DNA of 64,000 bases, taken from NCBI GenBank assembly GCA_022706685.1, contig JAKJCA010000008.1:1-64000 (forward strand). The letters run 5' to 3'. The position numbers and the translations under genes are program-made. Positions 40,741 through 48,995 of the stretch are shown here, one piece after another. The stretch is from Bacillota bacterium (GTDB lineage Bacteria > Bacillota > Clostridia > Oscillospirales > Acutalibacteraceae). The number at the start of each line of letters is the position of its first letter. Position 1 is the stretch's first letter. The notes beneath the pieces are model-generated. The model did no database searches and was not told the origin of the DNA. It saw only the letters and a list, made by a program, of their open reading frames with translations.

Positions 40741-42660
40741 TCAGGTGCAATGAACCGTCAATGAATTTTTTTCGTTTGTAATGATTGTTTCGCCCCGTCT
40801 TTTGCCCCCCAGAATGATTTTAAAACCGTAATCCGACCAGGAGTTGACTTCTATTGCCGTACGAAAGCGCACATGGCAATGCTTCTTCTCCAACGGAGCA
40901 TAATCGCTGTTGTATATCCGTTCAAAGTAGTTGATAAAATCATAGTTGAAATCTGCTTCAGCTGTCCGGATATCCGGGCGGCGGATAATAAACTGCTGAT
41001 AACGAAGCATATCGGCAAAAAGGTCTTCTGGGATTTCAAACTGTTCGAGGAAGGGCCGGATTTCCGGCCAAAAGCCATCCCAGACGTAAATCAGGTCCAA
41101 AAAAGCGGCTTCCTCAAAATACCAGCCCGACTTGCCGAACCTCTCGTCGACATGGGTCCAGTCGCCTGTTTCGGTGTCGCGCAGCCGCTGCTCATACCCG
41201 AGAAACAGTTTTTGCAGAAAAGTGCCGTCAGCATGGGTGATATACGAAAGCAGGAGATTATAAAAATCGTAGTATTCGACCCCTTGCTCGGCGTGCAGAT
41301 ACAGCGCAAAACACCTGAGAAGTCCCATGTGGTGAAAGGTTTGCAGGACAATGGAAAACATATTGGTTTTTACCCAGTCGTTTGTATCCATATCCGCCGT
41401 GCCGACGACAATTTCGAAATACTCCTGAATGCCGTTGGTATCGGGGATATGGTGCACGCGATGGAAAGGGACTTTTGCAGTCTTAATTCCGAACTGCTTC
41501 TGGTAGTCTTTGTCGCCCAATAACGCGTGATAATAAACCTGGCACAGGTAGACTGCGATTGAGTTGTGCTGACCGGCTTCAATCAAACGGCATAGCCCCT
41601 CACAGAAACTTTCGTAGGTTTCGCCCGGTAGGCCGAGAATCAGTTCCGTGTAAGTCGGAATGTTCTGCGAGGCGTATTTCTGCTCGAGGGAGGCGTAATT
41701 GTCAATATTGAGTTCCTTGCGGCCGATGAGTTCAAGCGTGCGTTCGTTGAGCGACTGATAAGCGATGGTGACGCCTTTGTCTGCGCCGTTTTGGTTAAGG
41801 ATTTTTCCCGCTTCAAAAACTGTTTCGTTGCTGTTTTTTGCGTAGGTGGGGCGGAAAATCGCTGGATAGCCGTTTTTCTTCCGCGTTTCGATGACAAACC
41901 GCGCAATTTCAACGTCCCGTTGGGCGATGCCGAAGTTCGCGTCGGCACAGTAGCAGTATTCAATCTTCTTGTCCGACATCCACTCGATTTCCTTCTTGAC
42001 CCTTTCAAGGGGGAAAAAGCGGATCTCCTTTGTATAGCACCACTCGCAGAATGCGCAGCGGTAGGGGCAGCCGCGGTTGGTTTCGATAATCGCATGGAAT
42101 TCGACGCCCGGATATCTGCTGAAAACGTTGTCAAAGAGCCCTGTCAAATAGGGAGAAGGGTAATCGGAAATATCGAAGTAATCCGCTGTCTCGTTGATAA
42201 TGATATCGTCGCCGGAACGGTAGGCGAGGTTTGTAATGCCTTCGAACCCGCTGTTGTTTATTAAACTTTTCAGCAGACCCGAAAAGGCTCTTTCACCCTC
42301 GCCGCGGACTGCGAAATCAATAAAAGGATACTCGAGCAGAATCTCTGCGTGGTCCGGTACTCCGTGGCCGCCGAATATGATAAGGCATTCGGGATGGGCT
42401 TCTTTGAGTTTTTTGGCAAAGGCCTTGGAGTACTCAATATTTCCGATGACGCAGGAAAAAGCAGCGAGAAACGGTTCCTCGATAGCCTTTATTGCATCGC
42501 CGATCTCTTCGCGCATAAAAAGGATGTCGTTGAACCGATAAGATTCGGCTATTTCCGCATCCTGTTTCGCGTACGCAATCAGGCAGCCGGTGGCATAGGG
42601 CAGATAGACCGTGAAATTATCGCGGCTGATAGCTGCCTGTACAAAATAGAGGTTTCTCAT
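40741..42660 (-). CDS. Cobalamin-dependent-type radical SAM enzyme, RS2 family copy 1 (CxWC subgroup)
   Basis: A 639-residue RS2 protein; ATG 42660 follows GGAG at good spacing. Domain order: N-terminal cobalamin-type Rossmann domain (1-150) with Y-L-P-Y-A-T-G, F-G-G-H-G-V (96-101) and R-G-E-G-E; radical SAM core (190-400) with C198-x3-C202-x2-C205 and a further Cys in C-E-W-C; A-D-A-N-F-G and L-G-L-P-G-E-T-Y; then E-A-G-Q-H-N-S and a helical C-terminal domain of about 240 residues with F-H-H-M-G-L-L-R-C-F. Such proteins cleave SAM and may use cobalamin for methyl transfer or other radical steps. It is the only RS2 gene outside the array at 51829-63575. The reaction is unknown. Confidence 0.86.
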   Translation of the reverse strand: MRNLYFVQAAISRDNFTVYLPYATGCLIAYAKQDAEIAESYRFNDILFMREEIGDAIKAIEEPFLAAFSCVIGNIEYSKAFAKKLKEAHPECLIIFGGHGVPDHAEILLEYPFIDFAVRGEGERAFSGLLKSLINNSGFEGITNLAYRSGDDIIINETADYFDISDYPSPYLTGLFDNVFSRYPGVEFHAIIETNRGCPYRCAFCEWCYTKEIRFFPLERVKKEIEWMSDKKIEYCYCADANFGIAQRDVEIARFVIETRKKNGYPAIFRPTYAKNSNETVFEAGKILNQNGADKGVTIAYQSLNERTLELIGRKELNIDNYASLEQKYASQNIPTYTELILGLPGETYESFCEGLCRLIEAGQHNSIAVYLCQVYYHALLGDKDYQKQFGIKTAKVPFHRVHHIPDTNGIQEYFEIVVGTADMDTNDWVKTNMFSIVLQTFHHMGLLRCFALYLHAEQGVEYYDFYNLLLSYITHADGTFLQKLFLGYEQRLRDTETGDWTHVDERFGKSGWYFEEAAFLDLIYVWDGFWPEIRPFLEQFEIPEDLFADMLRYQQFIIRRPDIRTAEADFNYDFINYFERIYNSDYAPLEKKHCHVRFRTAIEVNSWSDYGFKIILGGKRRGETIITNEKNSLTVHCT

Positions 42661-42718
42661 CGATATTCTCCGGCGGGGTTGCGGTAAGAGGTTATGTTTG
42701 TGGAGAGAATCGCTTCCC

Positions 42719-42759
42719 TTGACCAATGTGTTGAAATAAATTAAAATGAATCATAAGAT
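42719..42759 (+). promoter_or_regulatory. Two overlapping sigma-A promoters for the RS1/MP operon
   Basis: Promoter A: TTGACC (42719-42724), 17 bases, TAAAAT (42742-42747). Promoter B: TTGAAA (42731-42736), 17 bases, TAAGAT (42754-42759). They are shifted by 12 bases, and the ATG at 42803 is about 40 bases downstream. Confidence 0.62.
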
Positions 42760-42802
42760 TAAGCAGAATTTTTCGGCAAGTTTGAGATAATGAGTAAACC
42801 CT

Positions 42803-44281
42803 ATGCGCGTGCTTTTGGTCAATCCCGTCATGAAGAGGTACTACAAATCGCCGACATGTCCGCTGGGATTGTTGTCGATAGCGACCTATCTTCACCAACA
42901 GGGCCATATAATAAAAATTATCGACGCCGCTGTCAAAAATGTCAACTATCAAAAAGAAATCAGCGCATTTCAACCCGATATTGTCGGCGTTTCCGTCATT
43001 TCAAATAAATCAATTGCCGACGCGGTCCGGGTGTCGAAGACGGCCCGCTCGCAAAAGATTCCCGTTGTATGGGGCGGGACGCTCGCTTCCGCCATTCCCG
43101 AAATTATCCTGCGCAGCGGTTTTGTCGATTATGTCGTCATCGGCGAAGGCGAAATCACCTTCGATATGCTGCTTGAGGCGCTGAAAGACCGTTCTCCTCT
43201 GGCTAATATTGACGGACTCGCGTTCCTGCGGCAGGGCACAGTGGTCGTCAATCCCGACAGGGCTTTTGCCGACCTTGCCGATTTTCCCGTTCTGGACTGG
43301 ACCTTTGTGAACCCGGCCGACTATTTTCAGCAAATGTTCTCAGCCCGAAAGATGCTGTACCTCTATTCCGCAAAAGGCTGTCCGGCGCGCTGTACGTTTT
43401 GTTTTAATAAAGGTTTCAACCGCTGTGTTTACCGTGCCCGTCCTTTCGAACACTGTTTGGAGGAGATTGCTTTTCTAACTTCTTGCTGTGCGATGGACGG
43501 GGTCCATTTTGCAGACGAACTCTGGTGTGAAAACAAAACGCAGCTTGCCGAGAAATGCGAAAAGTTATTAAGCCGTTTTCCGGCTCTCGTATGGGGATGC
43601 AACGCCAGGATAGGGTCGCTTGCCCAACCGGATTTTGAACTGATGTACCGCGCGGGCTGCCGCTGGATATTTTTCGGTGTGGAAAGCGGCTCGCCGGATA
43701 TCCAGAAACTGATTAAAAAAGGCATAGAACTTCATAAGGTCGAAACTACTGTCCGCGGCTGTTATGAAGCCGGCATTGTACCCGTCGTCTCGCTGATCCT
43801 CGGCTTCCCGGATGAAACGCCCGCCCAGGTCAGGCAGACGGCGGACCTTGCACGCAAACTTCCCGAAGCGCTGTTTGACGTTAATTTCTTTTTTCCGTTG
43901 CCGGCAACCGAGTTGTGCGATATGCTCATTCAAAGAGGCAGTTACCATCTGCCCGCAACGCTTCGTGAATTTTCCAGGTTATTGCCGACGGAAAAATTGC
44001 ATGATAATTTTTCAAAGACACCCGCTCGCGACCTTAAAGTGGTACGATCATACTTCATGTGGTCGACTTTTTTGCGAAAAGGTTTGCTGCCCGGGCAAGG
44101 GCGGCCGCTGGCAGTTAAAGCCGTCAAAGACGCGTTCAAAGGTATTTGCAGGCATGGACTCGGGAATGCGGCGCTTTCTGCCGCATACGATGCCGCGACG
44201 TTTTTGGGTATTATGGCGGCTCGGACTTTGCATCCGCGAATCAGGCAGCAGTACGGCCTTTTTAAAAGGACGCAAAGCTAG
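42803..44281 (+). CDS. Cobalamin-dependent-type radical SAM enzyme, RS1 family copy 7
   Basis: A 492-residue RS1 protein beginning R-V-L-L-V-N-P at ATG 42803; its ribosome site is weak. P-L-G-L-L-S-I-A-T-Y-L, V-V-W-G-G-T and I-G-E-G-E-I-T mark the cobalamin-type domain. Cluster motif C-x3-C-x2-C in K-G-C-P-A-R-C-T-F-C-F, then N-R-C-V-Y-R-A-R-P; G-V-E-S-G-S. The tail P-R-I-R-Q-Q-Y-G-L varies from the usual K-K. It is the first of four RS1 genes read in series with two MP genes and diverges from the RS2 gene at 42660. Confidence 0.86.
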   Translation: MRVLLVNPVMKRYYKSPTCPLGLLSIATYLHQQGHIIKIIDAAVKNVNYQKEISAFQPDIVGVSVISNKSIADAVRVSKTARSQKIPVVWGGTLASAIPEIILRSGFVDYVVIGEGEITFDMLLEALKDRSPLANIDGLAFLRQGTVVVNPDRAFADLADFPVLDWTFVNPADYFQQMFSARKMLYLYSAKGCPARCTFCFNKGFNRCVYRARPFEHCLEEIAFLTSCCAMDGVHFADELWCENKTQLAEKCEKLLSRFPALVWGCNARIGSLAQPDFELMYRAGCRWIFFGVESGSPDIQKLIKKGIELHKVETTVRGCYEAGIVPVVSLILGFPDETPAQVRQTADLARKLPEALFDVNFFFPLPATELCDMLIQRGSYHLPATLREFSRLLPTEKLHDNFSKTPARDLKVVRSYFMWSTFLRKGLLPGQGRPLAVKAVKDAFKGICRHGLGNAALSAAYDAATFLGIMAARTLHPRIRQQYGLFKRTQS

Positions 44282-44405
44282 AAAATCCTCGGTTGCGCTG
44301 CGCGCCGGGCTAATCATGAACACGGAGGCATGAAACATGCTGATGGCGGGTTTTTATCCGTCATAGAGATGAGCGTAAAAACCCTTATCGAGCGCTGCGG
44401 TTTGT

Positions 44406-44435
44406 TTGACGGCAAAAACAATAATCAAATACATT
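44406..44435 (+). promoter_or_regulatory. Possible internal promoter before RS1 copy 8
   Basis: TTGACG (44406-44411), 18 bases, TACATT (44430-44435), in the 203-base gap after RS1 copy 7. Moderate match only. Confidence 0.4.
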
Positions 44436-44467
44436 AAGCCCTGATTCGGTTTATCCCAGCCTATGGC

Positions 44468-44487
44468 AGGAAGGAATATCAAAGATA
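44468..44487 (+). promoter_or_regulatory. Ribosome site with probable AUA start codon
   Basis: AGGAAGGA (44468-44475) is followed nine bases later by ATA-AAA-ATT (44485). This is exactly where the other RS1 genes have ATG, GTG or TTG. No in-frame ATG, GTG or TTG exists between the upstream in-frame stop and ATG 44512, and 44512 has no ribosome site. Confidence 0.6.
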
Positions 44488-45972
44488 AAAATTTTATTAA
44501 TACAACCGGTCATGAACCACTTTTTAATAAGACAAAAATCAACCAGCACGCCTCTTGGCCTGCTGGCAATAGCCAGTTATATGCAGGAAAAAGGGCACAC
44601 GGTAAAAATCGTCGACTTAACGGTGGAAAAAGAAAGCATAGAAAAACAAATCAAGCTATTTTGCCCTGATGTAGTCGGGTTGTCAGTTATGGCGGCTCTT
44701 GCGAGAACATCCGCGGTCAAAGTATCCAAAATTGCGCGAAAACATAAAAAGCCGGTTGTGTGGGGCGGGCGCTTGCCGAGTTCGTTGCCCGCCGAATGTC
44801 TGAAAGAAGGCTGCGTTGATTATGCGGTGATCGGAGAAGGGGAAGTAACGTTTGCCGAATTGATAGAAGCAATAGAAGCGGGTCAATCGTGTGAGGATAT
44901 TGCCGGCTTGGCTTACATGGATCAAAACGGCGTTCATATCAATCAAAAAAGGACATTTGCAGACCTTTCGGATTTTCCAGTGACAAATTGGAACTTAATA
45001 AATACACAGAATTACAATCAAAAATATTTTTCATGCGACAAAATGATGTATCTTTATTGGTCTAAAGGTTGCCCGGGCCGATGCACTTTTTGTTACAATG
45101 CACAATATCACGGGGCGCTTCATCGCACGCGCCCGCCGGAATATGTTGTTGCGGAGATTGAATATCTCGTGAAAAACTGCGGCGTTGACGGCATCTATTT
45201 TGCGGATGAGTTTTTACGCCCAAGCAAAGAAGATATGCAGACTTTTTTCCGGCTAATCAAGGAGAAGAATCTTGATTTCAGATGGGGCGGCATGACGAGG
45301 GTAGGAGCATACAGCAAAGAAGAATTGCAGCAAATGTATGACGCGGGGTGCAGATGGCTCCTTTTCGGGATTGAAAGCGGTTGCGCCGAACGGTTGAAGG
45401 CGATTAAAAAGGGTGTCAATCTGGAAAAAGCAAAACAGGTGTTTGAATATTGCAGAGAAATCGGTATCACTACGCAAAGTTCCTTTATCATCGGGTACCC
45501 GGGCGAAACGGAAGACGAGTTGAAAGAAACTGTCCGTTTCGCTTTCAGCCTCCGGGCGAATCTGCTGCCTTTCAACGGCTATTTCCCTCAGCCGGATTCC
45601 GAATTGTATGATACTCTCGTTGAAAAAGGGTGGTTTGTTCCGCCCAAAACCTTAAAGGAATGGAGCCGCTTTGAAGTCGGCGAAGTGATTCAAGTCAATT
45701 TTTCTAAAGTCCCGCGGAAAGATTTAATGGTGCTTCATTTCTATACGCAGTGGCTGGCGTTTTTGCGGAAAGATTCGGTGAACACAGAAAAGTATGGCCT
45801 CGCAAAAAAAGTGGCGGCCGATACGATGCAAAGCATTTTCACATCCGGATTTTCCGGTTTCTTCATCAACATCATTGATTCGGTGAAAAGATTTGTGACC
45901 ATTGCATGGTATGCCAACGCCTATCCTAACATTTTGCGCAAGTACGGAATCAGCAAGCAGGTGAAGCAGTGA
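44485..45972 (+). CDS. Cobalamin-dependent-type radical SAM enzyme, RS1 family copy 8 (apparent AUA start)
   Basis: A 495-residue RS1 protein if read from ATA 44485; from ATG 44512 it would lack the first beta strand (K-I-L-L-I-Q-P) of the cobalamin domain. The rest is intact: P-L-G-L-L-A-I-A-S-Y, I-G-E-G-E-V-T, cluster motif in K-G-C-P-G-R-C-T-F-C-Y, G-I-E-S-G-C (as in copy 5), and tail P-N-I-L-R-K-Y-G-I with Ile for Leu. The H-R-C-T cysteine is absent (Y-H-G-A-L-H). The stop overlaps the next RS1 start by four bases, so translation is coupled. Function as for the family; substrate unknown. Confidence 0.85.
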   Translation: MKILLIQPVMNHFLIRQKSTSTPLGLLAIASYMQEKGHTVKIVDLTVEKESIEKQIKLFCPDVVGLSVMAALARTSAVKVSKIARKHKKPVVWGGRLPSSLPAECLKEGCVDYAVIGEGEVTFAELIEAIEAGQSCEDIAGLAYMDQNGVHINQKRTFADLSDFPVTNWNLINTQNYNQKYFSCDKMMYLYWSKGCPGRCTFCYNAQYHGALHRTRPPEYVVAEIEYLVKNCGVDGIYFADEFLRPSKEDMQTFFRLIKEKNLDFRWGGMTRVGAYSKEELQQMYDAGCRWLLFGIESGCAERLKAIKKGVNLEKAKQVFEYCREIGITTQSSFIIGYPGETEDELKETVRFAFSLRANLLPFNGYFPQPDSELYDTLVEKGWFVPPKTLKEWSRFEVGEVIQVNFSKVPRKDLMVLHFYTQWLAFLRKDSVNTEKYGLAKKVAADTMQSIFTSGFSGFFINIIDSVKRFVTIAWYANAYPNILRKYGISKQVKQ

Positions 45973-47450
45973 GAATACTTTTTTTCCATCCGTCGACAAG
46001 CCAATATATCAAGGCGCCCTCCGTTCCTCTCGGGGCGCTCTCTGTTGCCACGTTTATGAAAGATAACGGGCATACCGTGAAAATAAGCGACAGGTGTATT
46101 AGAAAGGAAAATATAAAAAAGCTTGTCAAGGAGTTTCAGCCCGATATCGTCGGCCTCTCCATCATGTCTGCCAGAGGAATAAAAGACGCGCAATTCATTT
46201 CGCAGACAATTAAAAAAATGAATCTACCCGTGATTTGGGGCGGGCATTATCCGACCTTTATTTACGACGACGCGTTAAATTCCGGACTGGTTGATGTCGT
46301 TGTTCTCGGGGAAGGGGAATTTACTTTTCTTGAACTGGTCAACAATATTTCCCGGAAGCTTTTTCCCGATAAACTCGACGAAATCCCGGGGCTCGCTTAT
46401 CGCCGCGAGGGCAAGATTGTCGTTACAAAAACAAGGGAGTTTGCCGACCCGGCCGATTTGCCTTTGATTGATTATTCCCTTGTCGATGTACCGCGCTATT
46501 ATCAAACATGGTACGGATGCAAAAAAATGCTGTACCTGTACGGTTCAAAAGGCTGTCCGTTTGCCTGTACTTTCTGCTACAATGCCGCATACAACAGGTC
46601 TCAATTTCGCAAAAGGCCTGACGAGGTTCTTTTTAAGGAGTTCGATTACCTGGTCAACGAACAGGGTATGGACGGCATATATTTTACCGACGACGTGTTT
46701 TGCCCCAAAAAAGAAGATTTGCAAAAGTTCTGCGCCATGATGAAGCAGAAAAACTATAAAATGACCTGGGGCTGCCAGGCCAGGACCGGCCAGTTTAGCC
46801 GGGCAGACTTTGAACTGATGTATGACGCCGGGTGCAGATGGATTTTTTACGGGGTCGAGACAGGCTCCGCTTCCATGCAGAGCAAAGTCGGCAAAAATCT
46901 GGATTTGGACAAAATGGAAGACACGTTCAAGGCGGCAAAAGAAACGGGGTTAATCACGATTTCCTCGCTGATTATCGGTTTTCCGGATGAAACCGTGGAA
47001 CAATTAAGGGAAACAGTTGCCCTGGCAAAAAGAATCAAAGCGGATTTGTATCCCTGCAATATGTACACGCCCAATATTGAGCAGAAACTGTGCCAGGATT
47101 TGATTCGGCAAGGCCGGTTTCGACCGCCCAAAACGCTTGAAGAGCATGCGAAACTCAACCCGACAGTCGACTGCTATGCTGCTTTTTCAAACGTGCCTTA
47201 CAGGGACCTTATGGTCATCAGGAGTTACTTTCACTGGCTCAGTTTTACCAAAAAAGGCACAAACAAGTCGGCGAAACCCTTTGAGTTCGCCGCCAAAGCG
47301 TTGAACGATGCATACATCAATATATTTCGCTTTGGGCTCGTTTCCTTTGTTTCCGCGGGGCTCTATTCGCTGAAAACCTTTTTGAGCGTTGTTTGGAATG
47401 TTTACGCCCATCCGGGGATCCGAAAGAAATACGGGCTGTACCGGTTTTGA
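45969..47450 (+). CDS. Cobalamin-dependent-type radical SAM enzyme, RS1 family copy 9
   Basis: A 493-residue RS1 protein starting at GTG 45969, which overlaps the previous stop (GTGA). First strand R-I-L-F-F-H-P; V-P-L-G-A-L-S-V-A; L-G-E-G-E-F-T. Cluster motif in K-G-C-P-F-A-C-T-F-C-Y. The SAM segment is G-V-E-T-G-S, with Thr where the others have Ser. The C-terminal domain opens with Y-T-P-N-I-E-Q-K instead of the usual P-G-S-E-L-Y, so this copy may differ in substrate binding. Tail P-G-I-R-K-K-Y-G-L-Y-R-F at the very end. Confidence 0.87.
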   Translation: MRILFFHPSTSQYIKAPSVPLGALSVATFMKDNGHTVKISDRCIRKENIKKLVKEFQPDIVGLSIMSARGIKDAQFISQTIKKMNLPVIWGGHYPTFIYDDALNSGLVDVVVLGEGEFTFLELVNNISRKLFPDKLDEIPGLAYRREGKIVVTKTREFADPADLPLIDYSLVDVPRYYQTWYGCKKMLYLYGSKGCPFACTFCYNAAYNRSQFRKRPDEVLFKEFDYLVNEQGMDGIYFTDDVFCPKKEDLQKFCAMMKQKNYKMTWGCQARTGQFSRADFELMYDAGCRWIFYGVETGSASMQSKVGKNLDLDKMEDTFKAAKETGLITISSLIIGFPDETVEQLRETVALAKRIKADLYPCNMYTPNIEQKLCQDLIRQGRFRPPKTLEEHAKLNPTVDCYAAFSNVPYRDLMVIRSYFHWLSFTKKGTNKSAKPFEFAAKALNDAYINIFRFGLVSFVSAGLYSLKTFLSVVWNVYAHPGIRKKYGLYRF

Positions 47451-47473
47451 TTGCAAAGTTTTGAGGTGAGCCG

Positions 47474-48925
47474 TTGAAAGTTCTCCTGGTCAATCCGAAA
47501 GCAAAGTTTACCATGGAAATTCTTACAAGCCCGCTGGGCTTAATTTCCATTGCGACATATTTGAATGCGAACGGTCATACCGCACGAATATATGACAGCG
47601 GAAGCAGCAAAGAAGGCCTGTGTGATGTCATCAGGGAGTTTGAACCCGATATCGTCGGGGTTTCTGTCATTTCCGGCAAAGCAGTCGATGACGCCGTAGC
47701 AATCTCGAATACTGCAAAATCAGCCGGCATCACCGTCGTTTGGGGCGGTTACCTTCCTTCGGCGATGCCGGATCTGGTCTTAAAGAACGCCTGCGTCGAT
47801 ATGGTGGCCATCGGGGAAGGCGAGTACACGCTGCTGGAAGTACTCGGAACGATGGAAGCCGGTCAAACCCTTGAAACGGTCGCCGGGCTGGCGTTTATGA
47901 AAAACGGCGAACTGGTCAAAACGCCCGGACGCGATTTTGTGGACCTTGCTTCTCTTCCGATGCTGGATTTTTCTTTGATTGACATAGAGCGTTATATCTA
48001 TCCGTACTATTTCTCGAAAAGAACGTTTTCCCTGTATTCGTCGAAGGGCTGCACGGGACATTGTACATTTTGTTACAACGCGTCCTTCAATAAAAGCAGG
48101 CATCGTGTCAGACCGCCGGAGCAGGTGGTTCGGGAAATGGCGTATTTGACGGAAAAATACGGTGTTGACTCCTTCAGCTTGAATGATGATTTAATATTCT
48201 GCAATAAGGAGGAAATGTACCGGTTTTGCTCGCTGCTTCAGGATGCGGATTTGAGAGTGAGTTGGGGGAGCAGCTGCGTGATCGGCTTATTCGGCAAAGA
48301 TGATCTGCGGTATATGTATCAAACCGGTTGCAGGTGGCTGATGTTTGGCGTGGAAAGCGGCAGCCGGGAAATATTAAGCTGTATCCGTAAAAACCTTACC
48401 ACGGATGAAGTGGAACGTACCTGCGACGACTGTGCCGAAATCGGCATTGTTGCCCGCGCGGGAATCATCATCGGCTTTCCAGGGGAAACGGAAAAAGACC
48501 TGAAAGAAACGGCAGAGCTGGCGATGAGACTCAAAACGTCCCAGGTGTCCGTCAATTATTATACTGTTGTTCCGGCTTCGGCATCCTACAAACAGCTGCT
48601 GCTTGACGGAACCATAAGCCCTCCTCAAAACCTGGAGGCATTTATCGAAAAATACAGTTTTGATAAATTGAATAATTTATCGTGCGTGCCGGACAGGGAT
48701 TTAAAAGTCATTTATTCTTATTTTATAATTAAAAGGCATTCCGGCAAAAGGACGGATCCCTCGGGGCAGGCGAACTCATGGACGAAAATCACCGCAGATT
48801 CGCTGTTGAGAATATTGCGGACGGCCACCCTTTCCGGTGTTTTTGCTTATTTCAGCCGCTTTGTCAGCATATTTTTCCATTATTTTTGTTTTCGCGGAAT
48901 AAAAAAGAAATACGGATTGCGATGA
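47474..48925 (+). CDS. Cobalamin-dependent-type radical SAM enzyme, RS1 family copy 10
   Basis: A 483-residue RS1 protein, the shortest of the ten. TTG 47474 has GAGGTGA six bases upstream. K-V-L-L-V-N-P-K begins the cobalamin-type domain. The cluster motif is K-G-C-T-G-H-C-T-F-C-Y, Thr replacing the Pro after the first Cys. G-V-E-S-G-S is normal. A-R-A-G-I-I-I-G-F-P-G-E-T follows, and the C-terminal part has V-V-P-A-S-A-S-Y in place of P-G-S-E-L-Y. It ends K-K-K-Y-G-L-R. The next gene (MP) starts 71 bases on. Confidence 0.86.
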   Translation: MKVLLVNPKAKFTMEILTSPLGLISIATYLNANGHTARIYDSGSSKEGLCDVIREFEPDIVGVSVISGKAVDDAVAISNTAKSAGITVVWGGYLPSAMPDLVLKNACVDMVAIGEGEYTLLEVLGTMEAGQTLETVAGLAFMKNGELVKTPGRDFVDLASLPMLDFSLIDIERYIYPYYFSKRTFSLYSSKGCTGHCTFCYNASFNKSRHRVRPPEQVVREMAYLTEKYGVDSFSLNDDLIFCNKEEMYRFCSLLQDADLRVSWGSSCVIGLFGKDDLRYMYQTGCRWLMFGVESGSREILSCIRKNLTTDEVERTCDDCAEIGIVARAGIIIGFPGETEKDLKETAELAMRLKTSQVSVNYYTVVPASASYKQLLLDGTISPPQNLEAFIEKYSFDKLNNLSCVPDRDLKVIYSYFIIKRHSGKRTDPSGQANSWTKITADSLLRILRTATLSGVFAYFSRFVSIFFHYFCFRGIKKKYGLR

Positions 48926-48995
48926 ATATTGCTTTCCGGCCTTTGTTTTTGGCCGGCCGTGCGCCGGTATCAATCTATTTATACAGAGGGGTAAT

